This document shows, piece by piece, positions 24,563 to 32,764 of a DNA stretch of 64,000 nt. Source of the stretch: Streptomyces gelaticus (lineage in GTDB: Bacteria; Actinomycetota; Actinomycetes; Streptomycetales; Streptomycetaceae); NCBI RefSeq assembly GCF_014649535.1, contig NZ_BMTF01000010.1, positions 144,337 through 208,336 of the forward strand, written 5' to 3'. Below the pieces are notes generated by a model, which worked only from the letters and a program-made list of their open reading frames with translations, made no database searches and had not been told where the DNA came from. The translations under genes and the position numbers were made by a program. Position 1 is the stretch's first letter; each line of letters starts with the position of its first letter.

Positions 24563-25521
24563 CGAGCACGTCCGAGAAGACGGTCCCGGGCGCGGTCGGC
24601 ACGGCCGGGGGCGGTCCGAAGACCGGTCGCGGCCGCCCTGTCCGGCACCGCGACCACGCCGTCCCGCACTGGCTCTTCGTCGTCCCGGCGCTCGTCGTCT
24701 ACAGCATCGTCGTGCTCTGTCCGAGCCTCGCCGGGGTGATGTACGCCTTCACCGACTGGTCCGGGATCGGCGGCTTCTCCTTCACCGGTACGGAGAACTT
24801 CCGCACCCTGTTCGACGACGGCCGGGCCCTGGAGTCCGTCACCAACACCCTGCTCCTCACCATCGCCGTGGTCGTCGTCCAGAACGGCATCGGCCTGCTG
24901 CTTGCGCTCGGTGTCCACACCGGCATCAAGTCGCGCGCACTACTGCGGCTGATCTTCTTCGCGCCGGCCGTGGTCAGCCCCGTGATGGTCGCGATCCTCT
25001 GGAAGTACGTCTACAACCCGGAGAACGGCGCCGGCCTGAACGGTCTCCTCGGTGCGGTCGGGCTCGGCTCACTGCGTCAGGACTGGCTCGGTGATCCCTC
25101 GCTCGCCCTGTGGTCCGTCGCGGCGATGGTCGTGTGGCAGTACGCGGGCTACTCGATGGTCGTCTTCCTGGCCGGGCTCCAGGGGGTACCCGCCGAACTC
25201 CACGAGGCCGCAAGGATCGACGGGGCGGGTTCCTGGCAGCGCTTCCGCTATGTCACCTGGCCGCTGCTGGCACCGGCGCTGACGATCAACCTCATGCTGT
25301 CGACCATCGGCGGGCTCAAACTCTTCGACCAGGTCTACGCCGCCACGAACGGCGGCCCCGGCACCTCCAGCGAGACGCTGTCGACCGTCCTGTACAAGGA
25401 GGCGTTCGTCTACGGGAAGTTCGGCTACAGCACCGCCGTGGCCCTGGTCCTCGCGCTGTTCGTCGCCGCGGTCTCCCTGGTCCAGCTCCGCTATCTGCGT
25501 GCGAGGGAGGTCACCGCGTGA
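24559..25521 (+). CDS. Sugar ABC transporter permease (MalF-like)
   Basis: The 320-residue protein has six predicted helices, starting WLFVVPALVVYSIVVLCPSL. It carries the EAA loop HEAARIDGAGSWQRFRYVTW that contacts the ATPase. A 45-residue polar N-terminus (rich in G, T, K) precedes the first helix. It forms the importer channel with the next gene product. Its GTG start overlaps the binding-protein stop, and its own stop overlaps the next start. No ATP-binding gene is present in the operon. Confidence 0.92.
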   Translation: MTSTSEKTVPGAVGTAGGGPKTGRGRPVRHRDHAVPHWLFVVPALVVYSIVVLCPSLAGVMYAFTDWSGIGGFSFTGTENFRTLFDDGRALESVTNTLLLTIAVVVVQNGIGLLLALGVHTGIKSRALLRLIFFAPAVVSPVMVAILWKYVYNPENGAGLNGLLGAVGLGSLRQDWLGDPSLALWSVAAMVVWQYAGYSMVVFLAGLQGVPAELHEAARIDGAGSWQRFRYVTWPLLAPALTINLMLSTIGGLKLFDQVYAATNGGPGTSSETLSTVLYKEAFVYGKFGYSTAVALVLALFVAAVSLVQLRYLRAREVTA

Positions 25522-26387
25522 GTACCTCGACGACCCGAGGACCGGCAGCACCCGGGCGTGGGCGCCGCAGGCCGCGGTACGGACGGTACGTCCTCGAACT
25601 GGTCATGATCGCCGTCGCGGTCGTCTTCCTGTTCCCCGTGTACGCCCTGATCACCCTGGCGATGAAGGACCCCCGGCAGATCTCCGAATCGCCCCTCGCG
25701 CTGCCCTCGCCACCCACCTTCGGCAATTTCGGCGACGCCTGGTCCTCCGCCTCGCTGGGGCCCGCGCTGGTCAACAGCACGGTCATCACCACGGTCAGCC
25801 TCCTGCTGCTGATCGTCATCGGATCAACGGGGGCCTACTACCTCGCGCGGTGCGCCCGCGGCCTCGGCTACGGGCTGTACATCCTGTTCCTGCTGGGCAT
25901 CGTGCTGCCGTTCCAGCTCGGCATGATCCCGCTCTACAGACTCGTCGACGACCTCGGGTGGCTCGGCACGTACCAGGGCATGGTGCTCTTCTACACCGGC
26001 ATCCAGCTGCCGTTCACCGTCTTCCTGTACACCGGGTTCATCCGGGCGCTGCCGCCGGACTACGCTCAGGCCGCGCTGATCGACGGCTGCAACCACCGGC
26101 AGGCGTTCACCCGGATCGTGTTCCCGCTGCTGCGCCCCATCACCGGCACCGTGGTCATCCTGAACGCGGTGTTCATCTGGAACGACTTCTTCACTCCGCT
26201 GCTGTACCTGGGCGGCTCCGACAAGGAGACCGTGCCGGTGGGCATTTTCGCGTTCGTCGGCCAGTACGTCTCGGACTACGGACTCGTCTTCGCCGGACTG
26301 GTGCTCGCCGCGCTGCCGATCCTGATCGTCTTCGTGGTCCTCCAGCGCTATGTGATCAAGGGCTTCGCGGGCGGTCTCAAGGGCTGA
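25518..26387 (+). CDS. Sugar ABC transporter permease (MalG-like)
   Basis: The 289-residue inner-membrane protein has six helices, beginning LELVMIAVAVVFLFPVYALI. The EAA loop is QAALIDGCNHRQAFTRIVFP. The C-terminus QRYVIKGFAGGLKG is the usual end of MalG-type permeases. GTG 25518 overlaps the stop of the partner permease. The GH106-type gene follows after only 9 bases, so all five genes from 20346 to 30449 are likely one transcript. Confidence 0.92.
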   Translation: MSTSTTRGPAAPGRGRRRPRYGRYVLELVMIAVAVVFLFPVYALITLAMKDPRQISESPLALPSPPTFGNFGDAWSSASLGPALVNSTVITTVSLLLLIVIGSTGAYYLARCARGLGYGLYILFLLGIVLPFQLGMIPLYRLVDDLGWLGTYQGMVLFYTGIQLPFTVFLYTGFIRALPPDYAQAALIDGCNHRQAFTRIVFPLLRPITGTVVILNAVFIWNDFFTPLLYLGGSDKETVPVGIFAFVGQYVSDYGLVFAGLVLAALPILIVFVVLQRYVIKGFAGGLKG

Positions 26388-26396
26388 GGAGCTCGT

Positions 26397-29300
26397 ATGA
26401 CACACCCGGTGGATGATCCGCACCTCCCGGCGGGCATCGCGGCGGTCCTCGCCGGGCCGCCGCGTGCCTACTCGCCCGTCGCGATCTGGTGGTGGAGCGG
26501 GGAGCGGCTCGACCAGGAGCGGCTGCGGGCACAGCTGGAGCGCTTCGCCGAGGGCGGGGTGCACAATCTCGTGCTTCTCAACCTGGCGCCGTCGGGGCCG
26601 CTGTTCGGCTCCGACGCCGACGATCCGCCCTTTCTCTCCGACGCGTGGTGGGCGCTGCTCGACGGGGTCTGCGACGACGCCCGTGAACTGGGGGTCGCTC
26701 TCTGGTTCTACGACCAGCTCGGCTTCTCCGGCGCCGATCTGCAGGCACGGCTCGTCGACGAGCGGCCCGGCCACGCGGGCCGCCGGCTCGACCGGGTGCG
26801 CGCCGTGGTGGAGTCCGCGGTGGACCGGACCGGTGAGCTGCGCTGCCCGTCGGACGGCCTGCCGCTCGCGGGCAGCGCCGAACCGCTCGACGCGGACGGC
26901 CGGAGCACCGGCCCGGCGGTCCCGGTGACGGTGTCCGACGGGGCCGTACGAGCGCCCGGCCCCGGCCGCTGGCGCCTGACGCTCCATCACCATGTTGCGC
27001 TGGGCTTCGACTATCTCGGTGCCGACGCCTGTGCGGCGCTGCTGGACCGGGTGCACGGGGAGTTCGAGCGCCGGCTCGGTGACCGGCTCGGATCCGTCGT
27101 CGTCGGCTCGTTCCAGGACGAACTGCCGTCCCTGCCCACCTGGTCCACCGGCTTCGCCGACGCCTTCCGGCGCCTGCGCGGGTACGACATCGGCGAGCGG
27201 CTCGACGCCCTGTACGAGGACTGCGCGGCTCCGGACGTCCACCGGGTCCGCCGCGACTACCACCTGACCCGGGCCGAACTGGCCGAGGAGGCGTTCTTCC
27301 GGCCACTGGCCGCCTGGCACGAGCGCCATGGACTGCTCATCGGCTGCGACCAGCAGGACCCCGCCCGCGCCGGGCACCCGGTGGCGGGCGTGGAACTGTA
27401 CGCCGACTACGCGCGAACGCACCGCTGGTTCTCGGCGCCCGGCTCCGACCACCACGGGGACGCCCGCATCCACTCCTCGCTCGCCCACCTCTACGGCCGT
27501 CCCCGCACCTGGGTCGAGGCGTTCCACTCCACCGGCTGGGGCGGCACCCTGGAGGAGACCTTCGACTGGCTGCTCCCGTGGCTGCGGGCCGGAGCCACTC
27601 TCTACAATCCGCATGCCGTCTACTACACGACCAAGGGCGGCTGGTGGGAATGGGCGCCGCCGGCAACCGACTGGCGCCAGCCCTACTGGCGCCACCACCA
27701 CGTGTTCGCCGACGCCGTGACCCGGCTGTGCGCGATCCTGAGCCTCGGTCACCATCTGTGCGACCTCGCGGTCCTGCTGCCCACCACCACCGCCCAGGCG
27801 GGCACCGCTCTGGACGGTGTCACCGACGCGGCGCGGCGCGCCCAGTCGGCGTATCTCGAACTCGTCGGGGACATGGCCTGGTTCCGTACCCGGCCCGGCG
27901 TCCTGGACCGGCTGGGTCGCGATGCCGATGTCGTCGACGATGCCTCGCTGGCCCGCGGCCGGGTCTCCCGGCTCGACGACGGGGTCCGGTTGCGGGTCGC
28001 GGACGAAGCGTACGCCACGATCGTGCTGCCCTCGTGCACCGTCCTGGAACGGGAGACGGCGCAGCGGCTCGTCGAATTCGCCTCCGCCGGGGGGCGGTTG
28101 ATCGCGCTGGGCGATCTTCCCGAGCAACTCGTCGGCCCCGGCAGAGCCACGGCGGCCGGACTGCGGGAGTGCTTCGCGGACGGCCGGGCCGTGCACATCC
28201 CCATGACGGACGACCCGGCCGATGCGCTCGCCGCCGCTCTCGGCGGTGCGGACCCGGTCGTCCGGGCCCCGGTCCCCGCGCTCGCGCGTCGGGTGGACGG
28301 CGCCACGGTGGTGTTCCTGACCGCGGCCGCGCCCCGGGCGACCCGCGCGTCCGTCGCCGCCCCCGACGAGCGGGGCGCCGCCCTGGGCTGGCTGGACGCC
28401 CGCTACGACTTCGACCCCGGTCGCTACGCGCGGCGGGCCCGGGTGCGGGTGCGGGACGTTTCGGGCCCGGCCGTGCTGGTGGACCCGTTCGGCGGCGCTC
28501 CGCGGACGCTGCCGGTGCTGCCCGCGGACGACGACGCACGGGCGGTCGAGGTCGACGTCCCCTTCGACACGGGCCCCGCGGCCGTGCTGGTCTTTCCGGC
28601 CCACGCCCGGGAGCCGGCCGCCCCCGTGGCGCACTGCTGCGGGCCGGATGTCACCGTCGTGGAGATTCCCCCGGACGCCGAGTGGGACATGGTGCTCGTC
28701 CCGACGCTCGACAACACCTGGGGCGATTTCGCCCGCCCCGCGACCGGTCCGCCCAGTGGCCCGGCCGTCATCGAGTGCCGTACCTTCCGGCACCGGGTCG
28801 AGGCGGCCGGTGAGGACGGTGCACGGGACGGATGGGCCGCGCCCTCCGGCCCCGGGCGCACGGCACGGGCCACGGTCCACGCGACGTTCGGCCCGCGCGC
28901 GGTCGTGCTCCGCGAGGGGTCCGGCCGGGGCGGCGGCGCCTCGGTACTCGCCTGGTCGGAGACCCTCGGCGTCCACAAGGACCCCGTGCACCGCGCGGTT
29001 CTGGGTCCGAAGGGGCATGTGCCCGAGGAGTTCGCGCACATCGGCCGCACGGTCGCGGGCGAGGTGGTGCGGCTGCGGGTGGCGCTGCGCCTGGACGAGG
29101 ACTTCGACGGGCATCTCGCGATCGGCGCCGCGGCGGCCAAGCGGGTCCGGATCGACGGTGCGCCGGTGGCTCTCGACGACGGCGGTCATCTCGCGCTGGG
29201 CCCGGTGCGGGCAACGGCCGGACTCCATCTGCTCGAACTCGACCTGACTCCCGATCAGGACTGCGAGCTGCGGGCGCATATGGCGCTCGTACGTGATCCC

Positions 29301-30449
29301 GGGCGCTACCGGCGCCCCGAGTGGATCCACGCGCCCGGCACGATGGGCACCACGCTGAACCTGTCGGCGCTCCCCCACCGGGCCGTCGTGCAGGTGGCCT
29401 CCCGGGCGCCCTGTGCGCTGCGGGTGAACGGACAACTCATCGGCAGGCAGGGCGGTTTCGACCCTTACGCCGAGCATGCGGTACCACGGGTGAGGCGGCA
29501 TGATGTGACGGCCGCCCTGTGTATCGGCGACAACGACATCACGGTCGAGACGTCCGGCGACGGCGAGCGTGCGGTCCTGGTGGACGCGGTCCTCGACGAC
29601 GGGCACGGCGCGACGCTTCACAGCGACTCTGGCTGGTGGGCCGAGGACGTGCGGGGGCGCAGCCCGGTACGGGTGCGTCGCGAGCCAGTGGGTGATCCCG
29701 CCGCCCTGTGTCTGCGACGCCGCCCCCATCCGCTGCCGGGTGCCGCCTGGCTGGACCCGGAGGCCGACGACGGCACGGTGGTGCCGGTCCGGTTCGCGGT
29801 TCCGGGAAGCCGGGGCGGTATGGAGTGGCTGTGGTGCGAACTCCCTCCCGGAACCACCCGGTTGACGGCACCGGTACACGGCGAGGTCACGGTCCATGTC
29901 GACGGATCCGAGTGCCCCGCCGCCGTGAGTGCCGCCGATGCCCGGGGCGTGCGTACCGTGACGGCCGAGCTGCCGCCCGCCGACCGCGGCGGTCCGCGGA
30001 GTGCGGCGCTGCGGGTCCGGACTCGCCCTGGGTACGAGGGAGGGGCCGCGCTGGCGGGTCCGGTGCGGTGCACGGTCGGCCCCGGGCGGATCCGGCTCGG
30101 CGACTGGGAGAGCCAGGGTCTGGCCGAGTACAGCGGCGGGGTGCGGTACGGCCGCGTGGTGACCGTACCCGCCGATGCCGTCGCGGGGCGGGTGTGGCTG
30201 GACCTCGGGCGGGTCCGGGGCACGGCGGAGGTACGGGTCGGGGGCGCCGCCGCAGGGGTGCGGGTGTGTTCCCCGTACGTATTCGACCTGACAGGGCTGG
30301 TCGTGCCGGGGGCCAATGCCCTGGAGATCACTGTGTTCGGGACACTGGCGCCCCGCCTGGACGCGACGAGCCCGACCCATTTCGTCTTTCCCGGGCAGCG
30401 GGTCAGCGGCTTGATGGGTCCGGTACGGCTGCGCACCGGGCGGATGTGA
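26397..30449 (+). CDS. Large glycoside hydrolase, GH106-type alpha-L-rhamnosidase
   Basis: The 1350-residue protein has the layout of GH106 enzymes. The barrel start has AIWWWSGERLDQERLRAQLE and VHNLVLLNLAPSGPLF. A catalytic region contains VVGSFQDELPSLPTWSTGF and TWVEAFHSTGWGGTLEETFD. Several beta domains follow, and the last is a galactose-binding-like module with VWLDLGRVRGTAEVRVGGAA and VFDLTGLVVPGANALEITVF. It has no signal peptide, so it should act in the cytoplasm with the GH78 enzyme, perhaps on a different rhamnose linkage. The family call rests on pattern memory; exact catalytic residues were not placed. It ends the operon. Confidence 0.75.
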   Translation: MTHPVDDPHLPAGIAAVLAGPPRAYSPVAIWWWSGERLDQERLRAQLERFAEGGVHNLVLLNLAPSGPLFGSDADDPPFLSDAWWALLDGVCDDARELGVALWFYDQLGFSGADLQARLVDERPGHAGRRLDRVRAVVESAVDRTGELRCPSDGLPLAGSAEPLDADGRSTGPAVPVTVSDGAVRAPGPGRWRLTLHHHVALGFDYLGADACAALLDRVHGEFERRLGDRLGSVVVGSFQDELPSLPTWSTGFADAFRRLRGYDIGERLDALYEDCAAPDVHRVRRDYHLTRAELAEEAFFRPLAAWHERHGLLIGCDQQDPARAGHPVAGVELYADYARTHRWFSAPGSDHHGDARIHSSLAHLYGRPRTWVEAFHSTGWGGTLEETFDWLLPWLRAGATLYNPHAVYYTTKGGWWEWAPPATDWRQPYWRHHHVFADAVTRLCAILSLGHHLCDLAVLLPTTTAQAGTALDGVTDAARRAQSAYLELVGDMAWFRTRPGVLDRLGRDADVVDDASLARGRVSRLDDGVRLRVADEAYATIVLPSCTVLERETAQRLVEFASAGGRLIALGDLPEQLVGPGRATAAGLRECFADGRAVHIPMTDDPADALAAALGGADPVVRAPVPALARRVDGATVVFLTAAAPRATRASVAAPDERGAALGWLDARYDFDPGRYARRARVRVRDVSGPAVLVDPFGGAPRTLPVLPADDDARAVEVDVPFDTGPAAVLVFPAHAREPAAPVAHCCGPDVTVVEIPPDAEWDMVLVPTLDNTWGDFARPATGPPSGPAVIECRTFRHRVEAAGEDGARDGWAAPSGPGRTARATVHATFGPRAVVLREGSGRGGGASVLAWSETLGVHKDPVHRAVLGPKGHVPEEFAHIGRTVAGEVVRLRVALRLDEDFDGHLAIGAAAAKRVRIDGAPVALDDGGHLALGPVRATAGLHLLELDLTPDQDCELRAHMALVRDPGRYRRPEWIHAPGTMGTTLNLSALPHRAVVQVASRAPCALRVNGQLIGRQGGFDPYAEHAVPRVRRHDVTAALCIGDNDITVETSGDGERAVLVDAVLDDGHGATLHSDSGWWAEDVRGRSPVRVRREPVGDPAALCLRRRPHPLPGAAWLDPEADDGTVVPVRFAVPGSRGGMEWLWCELPPGTTRLTAPVHGEVTVHVDGSECPAAVSAADARGVRTVTAELPPADRGGPRSAALRVRTRPGYEGGAALAGPVRCTVGPGRIRLGDWESQGLAEYSGGVRYGRVVTVPADAVAGRVWLDLGRVRGTAEVRVGGAAAGVRVCSPYVFDLTGLVVPGANALEITVFGTLAPRLDATSPTHFVFPGQRVSGLMGPVRLRTGRM

Positions 30450-30559
30450 CGGCGTGTGGCAACGGTTGTCGCCGAACCAGCCCAGTGCGGTCGTCGCCCA
30501 CGCCGTACACCGTGAAAGGGAAGCGGTGGTCTGCCGGCCGCGGTTCCGGCCGCTGCCGC

Positions 30560-32764
30560 CTACCTGTCTCCCGTCAGTATCGGCAGCAGCAGCGCCGCGG
30601 ACCAGCTGAAGTTGGGCGAGTTGAGCGGCGCCCCGGTGACCGGGTCGTAGTTCTCCATGATCGGTCCGTCGCCCGAGAGGCCCGACGCATGGGTGAGGAG
30701 GCGGTCCGTCAGGGTGTCCGCGTCCTTGGCGTAGCCGTAGCGGCGCAGGCCGCCGAGGGCGAAGTAGGCCTGGTCGAACCAGACGGGGCCGCGCCAGTAC
30801 GCGGTCGGCGAGAAGTAGGGGGAGCTCTTCGCCACGGTCGGGAAGGGCACGGTGGTGGCGAACTCCGCCGGGTCCGTCAGCTTGTCGCGCAACGCGCGGG
30901 CCTGAGCGGCGGACGCCGTGCCGGTCCACAGCGGTACGGCGCCCTCGATGCCGCGGCCCCGGGACCTGAGCGGTGCTCCGGTGCCGAGCGCGGTGTCGTG
31001 GAACCAGCCGTCCGCGGCGTCGTACATCGTCGCGCGGACGGCGGTGGCGGTGGCGGTGGAGCGCTGCTTCCAGTGCCTGGCGTCGGCGCCGCGGCCGAGC
31101 ACGCCCGCGATGCGCGCCAAATGACCCTGGTCGGCGGCGAGATAGGAGTTGAGATCAACGGACTCCTGGTCGAGGGAGTAGCCGAGGAGCGTGCCGTCGG
31201 CGGCCCTGTTGGCGACGGTTCCGGTGCCGAGGCCGGCGTCGAAGCGGGGCGCGTTGTCCATGCCGCTCTCCCAGGCGGCGGCGAGGCGCCGCTCCTCGGG
31301 GGAGTCGTTGGCCGGGTCGACGGTGGCACCGTACTCGGCGAGGCCGTTGTGGTCGTGGTCCCGGTTGCGGTACCACCACGCCTGGTACGCGGCGAGCTTC
31401 GGGTACATCTCACGCAGGAAGGCCTTGTCCCCGCTCTTCGTGTACACCTCCCACACCGCCCATGCGGCCAGCGGGGGCTTGGAGTTGCGTTCGTTCCAGT
31501 TGCCGCCGCCGCGTGCGGGGTCGTTGTAGAAGATGACGTCGGGGATCATCCCGGTGTCCTGGGGGCGGGTCGTGGAATCGGGCCGGATCTGCCAGTCGAA
31601 CATGGAGCGGATCTGCGACTCGGCCAGTTCGGGCGCGAAGCGTGCGGTGCCCACGGCCTGCTTCCAGGTGTCCCAGGCCCAGATGCCGCCGGTGAACCAC
31701 TTGTAGGAGATCGATGGGGTGATCCCGTCGTGCTTGATCTGCCCTGCCGCACTGCGCCAGTTGGTGACGAGGGTCTCCAGGGACTTCACGGCCGTACGCC
31801 GCCGGTCGGCGGGCACGCCCCGGGTCACCCCGGCGACATACCCCTGCCAGCGCGCTTCGGACGCGGACACGACGGAAGCGGGGCGGGCCAGCACGTCACG
31901 GACCTTCGCCTGCTCCTTGCTGCGCTCGGCGGCGGTGAAGGTGTAGGACTCGGTCCAGTCGAAGCTGTGCGAGCGGCCGGGGGCGAGGGTCACCGCGTCC
32001 ACCGCCTCGGTGCGGTAGCTGTCGCCTTCCACCGTCGTGCGGACGCGGTCCTTGTGGGTGACCTCGAAGCGCTCGGTGCCGTCGGTGAGGTAGTCCCAGG
32101 TCTCGCGGACCTTCGCGAAGTCGACGCCGACGCCCGAGGTGGTGGCGGTCAGCGACGGTGCGTCGCGCATCGGCTGGTCGGCGGGCCGCAGCACGCTGCC
32201 CGTCCAGTCGGCGCCCAGAGTACGGGGCGCCGGGCCGGTGTTGCGGACCTCGGCCCTGACCAGGGCGCTGCGGTCGGTGGCGAAGCGGAGTTCCAGGGTG
32301 AGGCGCAGCCCGCGGCCGAGGTCGTGGGACTGGAGGAGGCGGCCCGGGAGCGAGGTGAGCCGGGGTGCGCCCCCACCGGCCAGGTCCAGGATGCGGCCGT
32401 GTTCGGTGAGGCGGATGCGGCTGAAGGACTTGCTGAGCCACCAGGGGTATTCCTGGGCGATGTAGAGCGGTCCGGAGAAGCCGCCGTAGGCGTCCTTGTC
32501 ACCGGCTTCCGGCAGTGCGTAGGCGTGCCAGGCACCCTGGTCGGCGAAGACGCCGACGGGGTTGTTGTCCTCGTCGTCGCCGGGCTGGGCGGCGGCGGGG
32601 GTGCCGTGCAGGTCGAGAACGTCGGCGTACGGCAATCGGGGCTTCGGGTGGCCGTGGGCGGTCGCCGTCTGCGGTACTGCGAGGGCGCCGCCGGCCAGGA
32701 GGAGTGCGGTCAGGACGCCCAGGGAACGGCGTCCGGTCGGGTATCGGTCTCTCCAGCGGGTCAT
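30560..32764 (-). CDS. Secreted GH63 glycosidase, YgjK-like
   Basis: The 734-residue protein has an N-terminal secretion signal (RRSLGVLTALLLAGGALAVP). The mature part closely follows E. coli YgjK: WHAYALPEAGDKDAYGGFSG, FAKVRETWDYLTDGTERFEV, YKWFTGGIWAWDTWKQAVG, QDTGMIPDVIFYNDPARGGG and GYSLDQESVDLNSYLAADQG. Asp503 in WESGMDNAP and Glu704 in GPIMENYDP correspond to the YgjK acid and base. YgjK cleaves alpha-glucosidic/galactosidic disaccharides, so an outside-the-cell trimming role is inferred here. Its start overlaps the GH42 stop by four bases, making it the last gene of the reverse operon. Confidence 0.85.
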   Translation of the reverse strand: MTRWRDRYPTGRRSLGVLTALLLAGGALAVPQTATAHGHPKPRLPYADVLDLHGTPAAAQPGDDEDNNPVGVFADQGAWHAYALPEAGDKDAYGGFSGPLYIAQEYPWWLSKSFSRIRLTEHGRILDLAGGGAPRLTSLPGRLLQSHDLGRGLRLTLELRFATDRSALVRAEVRNTGPAPRTLGADWTGSVLRPADQPMRDAPSLTATTSGVGVDFAKVRETWDYLTDGTERFEVTHKDRVRTTVEGDSYRTEAVDAVTLAPGRSHSFDWTESYTFTAAERSKEQAKVRDVLARPASVVSASEARWQGYVAGVTRGVPADRRRTAVKSLETLVTNWRSAAGQIKHDGITPSISYKWFTGGIWAWDTWKQAVGTARFAPELAESQIRSMFDWQIRPDSTTRPQDTGMIPDVIFYNDPARGGGNWNERNSKPPLAAWAVWEVYTKSGDKAFLREMYPKLAAYQAWWYRNRDHDHNGLAEYGATVDPANDSPEERRLAAAWESGMDNAPRFDAGLGTGTVANRAADGTLLGYSLDQESVDLNSYLAADQGHLARIAGVLGRGADARHWKQRSTATATAVRATMYDAADGWFHDTALGTGAPLRSRGRGIEGAVPLWTGTASAAQARALRDKLTDPAEFATTVPFPTVAKSSPYFSPTAYWRGPVWFDQAYFALGGLRRYGYAKDADTLTDRLLTHASGLSGDGPIMENYDPVTGAPLNSPNFSWSAALLLPILTGDR

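Noticed and set aside
25824..30929. A 1701-codon open frame on the minus strand
   Set aside because: It is a shadow of the forward permease and GH106-type genes. Its product is rich in Arg, Pro, Gly and His and matches no family, whereas the forward frames are clear proteins.
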